From contig CAZQEN010000103.1 in the NCBI GenBank assembly GCA_964591605.1, positions 1 to 20,897 of the forward strand: a stretch of DNA of 20,897 nt, read 5' to 3'. This document shows positions 7,834 to 15,082 of this stretch, one piece after another. The translations under genes and the position numbers were made by a program. A model generated the notes under the pieces. That model saw only the letters and a list, made by a program, of their open reading frames with translations. It was not told the origin of the DNA and did not search any database. Position 1 is the stretch's first letter, and every line of letters starts with the position of its first letter. Origin of the DNA: CAYLLT01 sp964591605 (GTDB lineage Bacteria > Planctomycetota > Phycisphaerae > UBA1845 > PWPN01).

Positions 7834-9737
7834 ATCTCACTCATCCCCCGATCGATCGCCCGCAGATTGCCCTGCAGCACCGCTTCGCTCAGGCGCTTCA
7901 TCTTCCGGCCGAACGCCGCCTTGAATGAATCGACCTCGCACAGGTTCAGCAGCTTGATCATGGCCGCCATCATCGACGTGTTGGGCCGGTTCGCCTTGAA
8001 CTCCTTCATCGCGATGCCCGTGGCGTCGACGGTGTAAACCCGCCGGCCCCGCAGGCCGATCCGCCCGCGGATCTCCGCCGGCGAGGCCTGGCTGTTCACC
8101 AGGATGACCGCGTTGTCCGTGGAGTTCTCGAACTCCGCCCGGAACGTCTCGAGCAGGGTTTCGTCGAAGACGGCCACCACGTCCGCCGCGTAAATCTGCT
8201 GTCGATCGTGAATCGGGAAATCGCTGATCTTCGCGAACGCCCGGATGGGCGCCCCCGTCCGCTCCGGGCCATAGCTGGGGAAGCCCTGGGCGTACTTGCC
8301 GATGTTGATCATCAGCTCGGTCAGCAGGTAGGACGCGGTTTTCGCGCCCTGCCCGCCGCGGGCGAGCATCACGATGTTGCTGCTGCGCCCCGCCCGCTCG
8401 CGCCCCAGTCGCGAAGAGGCCACCTCGAGAATGTTCTCGCCCACGTCGCCCACGTCGACAAAGTGGACGAAGTCGTCGCTCGGCTGCCTGCCCGCGGCCG
8501 CCAGGTCCAGCAGATTCCGGAAGATGCCGTTGATGTCGGCCAGTGTGACGTCACGTCCGCCGATGCCCAGGATCGCGTTGGTCAGAATGGGCATGCGCCC
8601 GCTGTCCTGGCGGGCATGCAGCGCGATCGCCGCCGCGGTTTCCGTGAAGAGCGGTCCGCCGCTGCCGAGCTCCACGGCCTTGTCGATCACGCAGAGGGCC
8701 TTGAGCGCCGGGTTGCACAGCACGCCGGCAAGCGGCTCGTTCGGGAAGGGCCGGAAGACCCGCAGTTTCACCAGCCCCGCCTTGACTCCCTCCGACCGCA
8801 GCAGATCCACCACCGTTCGCGTCGTCCCGCAGATCGACCCCATCGCCAGGATCGCGACTTCCGCATCCTCCATGCGATACGCATCCAGGATGCCGTACGG
8901 CCGCCCGGTGAGCTTCCCGTACTCCTGTCCCACCTCGCTGATCATCTGCGGTGCCCAGCGCATTGCCTCTGCGATCTGGGCGTAGAAATTCACCGTCAGA
9001 TCGGGCAGAACCAGCGGGCCCACGCCGCGCGGGTTGGCCGTGTCCAGCAGATCGACGGGAGGTACGAATTCGCCGACGAAGTTCCTGACTTGCTCGTCCG
9101 TGAGGGTCAGGAGCTTCTCGACCGTGTGGCTGACGATGAAGCCGTCGAAACAGACGGTCACCGGCAGCCGGACACGCTCGTCCTCGGCGATTCGGAATGC
9201 CTGGATGGTCGCGTCGTACGCCTCCTGGGCATTCTCGGCGTGGATCTGAATCCATGCCGAGTTCCGGCACAGCATTGCGTCACTGTGGTCGTTGTGGATG
9301 TTGAGCAGGCCGCCCGTGTGACGATTCACCAGAATCAGCACCACCGGCAGCCGCAGAGCCCCGGCGTTGTTGTACGTCTCCAGCATGTACGCCAGACCCT
9401 GCGAACTGGTCGCCGTGAAGGCGCGGCAGCCGGCGGCCGACGCCGCGAGCGTCGCCGTCATCGCCGAGTGCTCGCTTTCCACCGTCACCAGGTTCGTCCG
9501 CACCTTCCCTTTCGCCACGAACTCCGCGAACTTGTGCATCAGCTCGGTCTGCGGCGTGATCGGGTAGGCCGCCGCCACGTGCGGGTCCACCTGCTTGAGG
9601 GCTTGCGCCGACGCGTCGTTCCCGGTCATCGCCTGCACCTGGCCCCGCCCCTCCGCGCACTCGACGGGCATCGTTCCCGCCAGCACGCCGCGCGGAAGCT
9701 GTCCGGCCGGCATCCACGTTTTCAGCTTAACCGACAT
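7821..9737 (-). CDS. porAG: Pyruvate:ferredoxin oxidoreductase, fused alpha-gamma subunit
   Basis: This is a 638-residue fusion. The alpha part (about 1-440) carries YPITPQTE (59-66), ESEHSAM (87-93) and TSSQGLAYMLE (110-120), the substrate and TPP-facing motifs of 2-oxoacid:ferredoxin oxidoreductases, plus the transketolase C-terminal-like domain (about 290-410). The gamma part (about 453-638) has ARGGQGAKTA (459-468) and GPERTGAP (490-497). In many archaea and bacteria these are separate genes; alpha followed by gamma is the order in single-chain PFOR. The ATG at 9737 has GGAGG 6 nt upstream and overlaps the preceding gene by 11 bp, indicating translational coupling. It forms the enzyme with the products of 6494-7507 and 9727-10587. 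Pyruvate specificity is inferred mainly from the beta subunit. Confidence 0.9.
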   Translation of the reverse strand: MSVKLKTWMPAGQLPRGVLAGTMPVECAEGRGQVQAMTGNDASAQALKQVDPHVAAAYPITPQTELMHKFAEFVAKGKVRTNLVTVESEHSAMTATLAASAAGCRAFTATSSQGLAYMLETYNNAGALRLPVVLILVNRHTGGLLNIHNDHSDAMLCRNSAWIQIHAENAQEAYDATIQAFRIAEDERVRLPVTVCFDGFIVSHTVEKLLTLTDEQVRNFVGEFVPPVDLLDTANPRGVGPLVLPDLTVNFYAQIAEAMRWAPQMISEVGQEYGKLTGRPYGILDAYRMEDAEVAILAMGSICGTTRTVVDLLRSEGVKAGLVKLRVFRPFPNEPLAGVLCNPALKALCVIDKAVELGSGGPLFTETAAAIALHARQDSGRMPILTNAILGIGGRDVTLADINGIFRNLLDLAAAGRQPSDDFVHFVDVGDVGENILEVASSRLGRERAGRSSNIVMLARGGQGAKTASYLLTELMINIGKYAQGFPSYGPERTGAPIRAFAKISDFPIHDRQQIYAADVVAVFDETLLETFRAEFENSTDNAVILVNSQASPAEIRGRIGLRGRRVYTVDATGIAMKEFKANRPNTSMMAAMIKLLNLCEVDSFKAAFGRKMKRLSEAVLQGNLRAIDRGMSEIRSE

Positions 9738-10587
9738 GATGATCCTCCCGGGCGCCGTCCGCGTGGATGTCGACCATGACCAGCGCCCGGTAACCGTTGC
9801 GGTCCGTCGGGCAGACGCTCACGCAGATTCCGCAGGCCGTGCACCGGTCGAGATCGATGCCCAGGATGCCGGTGGCGTCCCGCTGGGCCTTGTCATACAT
9901 CGCGTGGATAATTGCGTTGTCCGGACAGTGGATGAAACATTTGCTGCAGGTGATGCAGAACTCTTTCGCAAAGTGCAGTTGCCGCGTCGATCGCCAGTCG
10001 CCCTTGTGCAGACGCTGCTGGGCGGTATCCGGTTCCATCACCGCGCCGGGTTCGCGCTGCAGCGGCACCGGCAGGATTGCCGTCGGCGAAAACCGCACCG
10101 CCTGAATCGGCAGCGAAGCCAGCCGGGCCTGTGCATCCGCACAGAAGTACGCTCCTCCGTGCTCCCGAATCTCCGTCCGGGTGATCCGAAGAGACGCGGT
10201 GCGCCCGTCGGAGATCACTAGTTCACGCCCGTCGAGCCGCAGACTCGCATCGCCCGTCGCGAACACGCTGAATCGCAGGTTGAATTCCAGTCCCCCGTCC
10301 GCCAGCGCGGCCTCGGCATCGTCCGGACCTTCCGAGAGCGCCTTCTCGAGGGCCTCGGCCACCTGCGGCAGCGTCGTGTTGACGGCGAGCAGCGAACGCA
10401 CGTTCCGCCGGGCGAGCGCGGCCGAGAGTCTCGCCAGTCGCAGCGGCTCGTCGCCGCGTTTCACACCCCGGCCGGTGAGCAACACCTCCGCCGGCTGCTC
10501 CACCAGCAGCTCGGCCAGTGCCGTGACGTCGGCCGCCGGCACCTCGACCGGTGCGACCGCCCGCACGAAAACATGCTGAAACCGCAT
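9727..10587 (-). CDS. PorD-like 2[4Fe-4S] ferredoxin subunit with long unrecognised N-terminal region
   Basis: The protein has 286 residues. The last 90 or so match the delta subunit of pyruvate:ferredoxin oxidoreductase: GDWRSTRQLHFAKEFC leads into CITCSKCFIHCP (C211, C214, C217, C221) and CTACGICVSVCP (C249, C252, C255, C259). Two [4Fe-4S] clusters should pass electrons out to ferredoxin. Ordinary PorD proteins have about 100 residues; the first 190 or so here match no domain I recognise. That region reads as a mixed alpha/beta fold (PAEVLLTGRG, RNVRSLLAVN, ELVISDGRTASLRITRTEI). The ATG at 10587 is chosen because GGGAG lies 8 nt upstream; a GTG at 10644 in the same frame has no such site. 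It is first in the cluster and overlaps porAG by 11 bp. Confidence 0.82.
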   Translation of the reverse strand: MRFQHVFVRAVAPVEVPAADVTALAELLVEQPAEVLLTGRGVKRGDEPLRLARLSAALARRNVRSLLAVNTTLPQVAEALEKALSEGPDDAEAALADGGLEFNLRFSVFATGDASLRLDGRELVISDGRTASLRITRTEIREHGGAYFCADAQARLASLPIQAVRFSPTAILPVPLQREPGAVMEPDTAQQRLHKGDWRSTRQLHFAKEFCITCSKCFIHCPDNAIIHAMYDKAQRDATGILGIDLDRCTACGICVSVCPTDRNGYRALVMVDIHADGAREDHHVG

Positions 10588-10594
10588 CAAGCTG

Positions 10595-10600
10595 TCTCCC
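10595..10600 (-). promoter_or_regulatory. Ribosome binding site deciding the PorD-like start
   Basis: GGGAGA on the minus strand lies 7 nt before the ATG at 10587. This selects that ATG over the upstream GTG at 10644. Confidence 0.65.
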
Positions 10601-10892
10601 GCATCCGCCTTCGGCCGGATGTTCCATTCCTTCGGACTCGGCACAGGCAGCGCCGCTCTTCTCTGTCAGACCTATTGCACGTGACATACCGGAGGCGCCG
10701 CGGCGCAAGAGGCTGTCTGCCGGACATTTATGCGGGCGTCCGCCCGCGCGGAGCACGGCGGTGGCCTCATTCAGGGTCAAATGACGCCACCCGATGGGGG
10801 AATTGGCGAATGAATCAGGTCGACGCTGCCGTTATCACGCGGTAAATACCGGATTTGCGTCAATTCCGCTCGAATCGGCCCGCCCGGATCGT

Positions 10893-10909
10893 CTGGTCTG
10901 ACTCTTGCA
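10893..10909 (+). promoter_or_regulatory. Sigma-54 (-24/-12) promoter candidate for the hyp-hyd genes
   Basis: CTGGTCTGACTCTTGCA matches the RpoN consensus YTGGCACGRNNNTTGCW at all but three positions. It keeps the invariant GG and GC with exactly 10 bases between. Transcription would begin near 10920, about 75 bases before the first gene. Hydrogenase maturation operons are under sigma-54 control in several bacteria, including E. coli hyp, so the place is sensible. A single match of this quality can arise by chance. Confidence 0.5.
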
Positions 10910-10994
10910 GGACTGCTGATGGTGATCGCCGTGCAGGAGTCGAGAAGACGGCCGCGGATTCGCCCGAACCCGGGCCCGGTGTGAGGGCTTCATC

Positions 10995-11327
10995 ATGACA
11001 CCACGCGAAAGAATCGAAAGCCAACTTCGCGAACGTGTGTGCGCCAACTGTTACGCCCTGACCCGCAGCGGAGAGTGCAATCTTCGCAACACCGAACAAT
11101 GCCCCCTCTTCGCGCGCCTGGATCAGGTCATCGAGCTCGTCGCCTCCGTGCGCGATTACTCGGTCGAACCGTACATGGATCGCGTCCGCGCCATCATCTG
11201 CAGCACCTGCAACCAGCGACCCAACGGCCACTGCGCCCGCCGCGACCGCCTCGATTGCGCACTCGAAGTCTACTTCCCGCTCATCGTGGAGATTGTCGAG
11301 AAAGAGCTCTACCAGAGTACGACATGA
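10995..11327 (+). CDS. Small duplicated eight-cysteine protein heading the hyp genes; function unknown
   Basis: I do not recognise this 110-residue soluble protein. It consists of two similar halves. Cysteines at 16, 19, 28 and 36 (C-x2-C-x8-C-x7-C) are followed by a hydrophobic helix RLDQVIELV. Cysteines at 69, 72, 80 and 88 (C-x2-C-x7-C-x7-C) are followed by FPLIVEIVEKEL. Each set could bind one metal, either zinc or an Fe-S cluster; no other motif is seen. The ATG at 10995 has GAGGG 7 nt upstream. Its TGA overlaps the hypF ATG by 4 bp, so its synthesis is coupled to HypF. That position, first behind a sigma-54-like promoter, suggests a part in hydrogenase maturation, metal handling or sensing. 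It does not resemble HypA (no MHE start) or HypB (no P-loop). Confidence 0.75.
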   Translation: MTPRERIESQLRERVCANCYALTRSGECNLRNTEQCPLFARLDQVIELVASVRDYSVEPYMDRVRAIICSTCNQRPNGHCARRDRLDCALEVYFPLIVEIVEKELYQSTT

Positions 11328-13681
11328 GCGCCGGCCGCTATCACGCGCGCGTTTCCGACATCATTCCCGGGAACATCCGCCGCCGCCTTCGGGTCGCCGG
11401 GCGTGTGCAGGGCGTGGGTTTCCGGCCGTGTGTCTATCGTCTCGCCTGCCGACTGGGGCTGACCGGCTTTGTGGGCAACGATGCGAAGGGCGTCTTCGTC
11501 GAAGTCGAAGGGACGCCCGATCAGGTCGACCGGTTCGTCAGCGAGTTGCCCGATTCCGTGCCCGATCTCGCCCAGATCGTCCGCATCCAGGTCACCTCCG
11601 CTGAAACGGCCGGTGATCGCGACTTTCGCATCGTCGCCAGCCGGGACGACGCCGTCCACGACGCTGAAATCACTCCCGATCTGGCCGTCTGCCCGGATTG
11701 CCTGCGCGAGCTGTTCGACACGCATGACCCCCGCTCTGCTTACCCACTCATCAACTGCATGCACTGCGGCCCGCGGTACTCGATCGTTCGCGATGTCCCC
11801 TATGACCGGGTCAACACCACCATGGCGGGCTTCGAGATGTGCGCCCCGTGCCGCTCGGAGTATGACGATCCGTCCAGCCGGCGATTCCATGCCCAGCCCA
11901 ACGCCTGCGCCGCCTGCGGCCCGCGTGTCTGGTTCCTCACTGCCAGCCGAGTCGAAATGCAGGGCGACCCCATCCGCACCGCCGCCCGCTGGCTGGCCGA
12001 CGGCGCGATTCTCGCCATCAAAGGCATCGGCGGCTTTCATCTGGCCTGCCTGGCCGGGGAAGACCGTCCGGTCACGATGCTCCGCCTTCGCAAACGGCGC
12101 GACGCCAAGCCGTTCGCGCTGATGGTGCCCACGATCGAGGCTGCCCGCCAGATCGCCGACCTTGATCAGGCTGCCGCCGAGGCCCTTCTCAGCCCGGCCC
12201 GCCCGATCGTGCTTGCCCGCAAAGCGAACGCGCACGGGATCAGTGAATGGGTCGCCCCCGGCACGCCGTGCTTTGGCCTGATGCTCCCCTACACACCCAT
12301 CCAGCACCTGCTCTTCGCCCACGGCCTCGGTCCACTGGTTATGACTTCCGCCAACATCAGCGACGAGCCGCTCTGCTGCGAAAACGAAGAAGCCCTGCAG
12401 CGCCTGGCCGGCATCGCCGATGCGTTCCTGCTCCACAACCGTCCCATCGAGCGGCGGGTGGACGATTCCATCGTGCTTGCGACCGGGCTGTCCGCCGCGC
12501 CCGTTGTTCCGATCCGACGGTCCCGCGGCTGCGTACCCGAACCGATCCGCCTGGCCGAGCCCGTGCCCGAGCCGATTCTGGCCCTCGGCGGCGATCTGAA
12601 ATCGACGATCTGCATCGTCCGCGGCGATCAGGCCGTCCTCAGCGAGCATCACGGCGACCTCGCCAACCCGGTCGCTTACCGCAGCTACCTGAGCAGCATT
12701 CCGCACCTCGCGCGGCTCCTGCACGTCGTGCCGGGGGTGGTCGCTCACGACCTGCATCCGGATTATCACAGCACCCGCTATGCACGCGGCCTGGCGCAGC
12801 CGCTCGTCGGCGTACAGCACCATCACGCCCATATCGTGAGCTGCATGGCCGAAAACGGCGTGAGCCGGCCGGTCGTGGGCATCGCCTGCGATGGCACCGG
12901 CTACGGCACGGATGGGGCGATCTGGGGTTGTGAGATTCTCGTGTGCGATGCGGCGCAGTTCCGCCGCGCGGCCCATCTGCGGTACTTCCCGCTTCCCGGC
13001 GGCGACGCCGCTGCGGCCGACACCTGGCGCCCCGCGCTGGGCCTCCTGCGCGACACCTTCGGACCTGAATGGCTCGCGGCCATCCCGCGACGCCTCGTGG
13101 AGCGGCTCCCGGAGGCAGCAGTGCCCGTCGATCAGACGCTCCGCACCTCCCGCCGCGTCCCGCTCACGTCCAGTCTGGGCCGACTCTTCGACGCGGTCGC
13201 CTGGCTGCTCGGCGTGTGCGAACGAAACCGATACGAAGCCGAGGCGGCGGTCACCCTCGAAGGACTCGCGTCCGAGTGTGCGTCGACCGACCCGCTTCGC
13301 CATGACTGGCATCAGGAGGCGTCGCGCCCGGTCGAGCTCGATGTGCGGCCCATGCTGCGGCAGATGCTGGAGCAGTCCGTTCTCGGCGTCTCCGCTGCTC
13401 AGCTCGCGCGGGCCTTCCACGAAGGTGTCGCGCTCATGCTTGTGGAAGCTGCCACCCGGGCCGCCGCGCGCGAGGGCATCTCACAGGTGGTCCTGTCCGG
13501 CGGCTGCTTCGCGAACCGCATCCTCCTCGAACGTGTGACCCGCGGATTGTGCGCCGCCGGTTATGAAGTCCTCCTCCACCGACGCGTTCCCCCCGGAGAC
13601 GGGGGTCTGGCCCTGGGCCAGGCGGTGGTGGCGGCAGCGCGGCTCCGGTCGACCGGAACTTCTCAACTCGGGAGAAACTGA
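11324..13681 (+). CDS. hypF: Hydrogenase maturation carbamoyltransferase HypF
   Basis: HypF makes a carbamoyl group from carbamoyl phosphate with ATP and passes it to the HypE C-terminal cysteine, the source of the cyanide ligands. The 785-residue protein shows the full architecture. An acylphosphatase domain has GRVQGVGFRP (26-35). Two zinc motifs C-x2-C-x18-C-x2-C lie at C123/126/145/148 and C173/176/195/198. A YrdC-like domain includes KGIGGFHLAC (233-242) and TSANISDEP (341-349). The Kae1-like carbamoyltransferase domain has VQHHHAHI (497-504), ACDGTGYGTDG (521-531) and a late SGGCFANR. Length is normal for the family. The ATG at 11324 sits in an ATGA overlap with the preceding stop; the upstream open frame is only a shadow of the cysteine-rich gene. 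Confidence 0.96.
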   Translation: MSAGRYHARVSDIIPGNIRRRLRVAGRVQGVGFRPCVYRLACRLGLTGFVGNDAKGVFVEVEGTPDQVDRFVSELPDSVPDLAQIVRIQVTSAETAGDRDFRIVASRDDAVHDAEITPDLAVCPDCLRELFDTHDPRSAYPLINCMHCGPRYSIVRDVPYDRVNTTMAGFEMCAPCRSEYDDPSSRRFHAQPNACAACGPRVWFLTASRVEMQGDPIRTAARWLADGAILAIKGIGGFHLACLAGEDRPVTMLRLRKRRDAKPFALMVPTIEAARQIADLDQAAAEALLSPARPIVLARKANAHGISEWVAPGTPCFGLMLPYTPIQHLLFAHGLGPLVMTSANISDEPLCCENEEALQRLAGIADAFLLHNRPIERRVDDSIVLATGLSAAPVVPIRRSRGCVPEPIRLAEPVPEPILALGGDLKSTICIVRGDQAVLSEHHGDLANPVAYRSYLSSIPHLARLLHVVPGVVAHDLHPDYHSTRYARGLAQPLVGVQHHHAHIVSCMAENGVSRPVVGIACDGTGYGTDGAIWGCEILVCDAAQFRRAAHLRYFPLPGGDAAAADTWRPALGLLRDTFGPEWLAAIPRRLVERLPEAAVPVDQTLRTSRRVPLTSSLGRLFDAVAWLLGVCERNRYEAEAAVTLEGLASECASTDPLRHDWHQEASRPVELDVRPMLRQMLEQSVLGVSAAQLARAFHEGVALMLVEAATRAAAREGISQVVLSGGCFANRILLERVTRGLCAAGYEVLLHRRVPPGDGGLALGQAVVAAARLRSTGTSQLGRN

Positions 13682-13682
13682 C

Positions 13683-13973
13683 GTGTGCCTGGCCGTTCCC
13701 GGAAAGATTCTCGATATCCGCCCGAACGAAGTGGACGCCACCCTCGGCTCGACCGGACGGATCGACTTCCAGGGCACTCAGCTCGAGGCCAGCCTCCTGT
13801 TTACGCCCGAGGCGCGGCCGGGCGACTGGGTGCTCGTCCACGCCGGCTTCGCCCTCAGCGTCCTGAACGAAAGCGAAGCGATGGAGACGTGGAAGTACCT
13901 GGAGCAGGAGGACACGCGGGACATTGCGGATTGCGGATTGCCGATTGCGGATTTGGAGAGGCGCGGGCAATGA
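13683..13973 (+). CDS. hypC: Hydrogenase maturation chaperone HypC
   Basis: This is a 96-residue member of the HypC/HybG family, which with HypD holds the Fe(CN)2CO unit and delivers it to the large-subunit precursor. The defining N-terminus MCLAVPGK is present, with the essential Cys2. GDWVLVHAGFALSVLNESEA follows, the usual barrel end. The start is GTG at 13683, with GGGAG 8 nt upstream and 1 bp after the hypF stop. Typical HypC proteins end near the EALETW-like segment, matched here by EAMETWKYL. The last 20 or so residues (DTRDIADCGLPIADLERRGQ) come largely from a heptanucleotide tract and are probably dispensable. The stop overlaps the hypD ATG by 4 bp. Confidence 0.94.
   Translation: MCLAVPGKILDIRPNEVDATLGSTGRIDFQGTQLEASLLFTPEARPGDWVLVHAGFALSVLNESEAMETWKYLEQEDTRDIADCGLPIADLERRGQ
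13923..13950. repeat. Heptanucleotide tandem repeat (ATTGCGG)n inside the 3' end of hypC
   Basis: There are four consecutive 7-base units: ATTGCGG, ATTGCGG, ATTGCCG and ATTGCGG, with a decayed fifth. The tract lies wholly within hypC and encodes its non-conserved tail. Because 7 is not a multiple of 3, the unit number sets the downstream frame and the fit of the hypC stop to the hypD start. Confidence 0.8.
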
Positions 13974-15082
13974 ACCGCCTGAAACACCTCATTCAGCGCA
14001 TGCAGGATCTCGCAGGCCAGCTCGGCCCCGTGCGCCTCATGGAAATCTGCGGGACACACACGGTCTCGCTGTTCCGGACAGGCGTCAAATCGCTGATTCC
14101 TTCCAACGTGCGCATGGTCAGCGGGCCGGGCTGCCCGGTCTGTGTCACGCCTCAGGGCTACATCGATGCGGCCTGCGATCTGGCCGCCACGCATAACGTC
14201 ACGATCTGCACCTACGGCGACATGCTCCGCGTGCCCGGCTGCTCGGGGAGCCTGGAAGAGCAACGGGCGAAAGGCGCGCAGATCGTCGTCGTCTACTCCA
14301 CCCGCGACGCCCTCCGCTACGCCATCGACCATCCCGAGCGTCAGGTGGTTTTTCTGGCCGTCGGCTTTGAAACCACCGCGCCCGCCACGGCTGCCGCCGT
14401 CGCCGAGGCCGATCGGCGCGGGCTCGAGAACTTCTCCGTGCTGGTGAGCCACAAACTCGTCATCCCCGCCATGTCGGCGCTCCTCTCCGCGGGGGATGTG
14501 CCCATCGACGGATTCCTCTGCCCCGGCCACGTCAGCGTGATCATCGGCGCCGAGAGCTACCGCCCGATCGTCGAGCAGTACCGCAAACCCTGCGTCGTTG
14601 CCGGGTTCGAGCCCGAGCAGATGCTCGCGGGCATCGTGCGCCTCCTCGAGCTCATCGCGGCCGGCACGCCTGCCCTCGACAACGTCTACGGCGTCGCAGT
14701 GGGGGAGGGCGGAAATGCCCCGGCCCGCCAATGGCTGGGGGAGGTCTTCGCCCCGACCGACGAAGCCTGGCGCGCCATGGGCACGATTCCCCAAAGCGGC
14801 TTGGCCCTCCGTGGCCGCTACAGACGATTCGACGCCACCCGCCGGTTTGCCATCCAGATCGGCGAAGACTACGACCCCCCCGACTGCCGATGCGGCGAGG
14901 TCATCCAGGGCAAGGTGGAGCCCCCCGAATGTCCGCTTTTCGCCCATGGATGCTCCCCCATGCGTGCCATCGGCCCCTGCATGGTCAGCAGCGAGGGCAC
15001 CTGCGCTGCCTGGTACAAATATCACCGCTCTGGCACAGAACGTGAAAGAAATCACAAAGTCGCAAAGGAAGTGCTGACGTGA
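13970..15082 (+). CDS. hypD: Hydrogenase maturation scaffold HypD
   Basis: This Fe-S protein, with HypC, is the scaffold on which the Fe(CN)2CO unit is assembled. It has 370 residues. Conserved motifs are MEICGTH (24-30), SGPGCPVC (51-58), the CTYGDM region (80-85), VGFETTAP (131-138), CPGHVS (184-189) and GFEP (212-215). C321, C328, C337 and C345 near the C-terminus bind the [4Fe-4S] cluster. The ATG at 13970 lies in an ATGA overlap with the hypC stop. After CAAWYKY, where family members normally end, there is a 20-residue charged tail encoded by unusually A-rich DNA (about 15040-15072). That same DNA provides the hypE ribosome binding site. Confidence 0.96.
   Translation: MNRLKHLIQRMQDLAGQLGPVRLMEICGTHTVSLFRTGVKSLIPSNVRMVSGPGCPVCVTPQGYIDAACDLAATHNVTICTYGDMLRVPGCSGSLEEQRAKGAQIVVVYSTRDALRYAIDHPERQVVFLAVGFETTAPATAAAVAEADRRGLENFSVLVSHKLVIPAMSALLSAGDVPIDGFLCPGHVSVIIGAESYRPIVEQYRKPCVVAGFEPEQMLAGIVRLLELIAAGTPALDNVYGVAVGEGGNAPARQWLGEVFAPTDEAWRAMGTIPQSGLALRGRYRRFDATRRFAIQIGEDYDPPDCRCGEVIQGKVEPPECPLFAHGCSPMRAIGPCMVSSEGTCAAWYKYHRSGTERERNHKVAKEVLT
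15064..15069 (+). promoter_or_regulatory. Ribosome binding site deciding the hypE start
   Basis: AAAGGA lies 9 nt before the GTG at 15079, inside the end of hypD. It favours that GTG over the ATG at 15097. Confidence 0.6.

Larger units (their letters stand above)
10588..10994. promoter_or_regulatory. Divergent control region between por and hyp/hyd genes
   Basis: This non-coding stretch of 407 bases separates the two divergent clusters. It contains a 12-bp palindrome GCGCCGCGGCGC (10695-10706), an inverted repeat GCGGGCG-TC-CGCCCGC (10732-10747) and a smaller CGGTA-AA-TACCG (10840-10851). The sigma-54 promoter candidate at 10893-10909 reads rightward. On the minus strand a TTGACC hexamer near 10780 has no matching -10 box, so the por promoter remains unassigned. 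The inverted repeats could be regulator sites, for example for a sigma-54 activator. That is inference. Confidence 0.45.

Noticed and set aside
10995..11327. HypA-type nickel chaperone
   Set aside because: It lacks the N-terminal Met-His-Glu nickel site and the HypA zinc arrangement. The duplicated C-x2-C-x(7-8)-C-x7-C pattern is different.
11309..13420. Long 703-residue open frame on the minus strand opposite hypF
   Set aside because: It is a shadow of a GC-rich gene: it lies antisense to all conserved HypF motifs and has no domain of its own. Similar long shadows lie opposite the porin, hypD, hypE and diaphorase genes.
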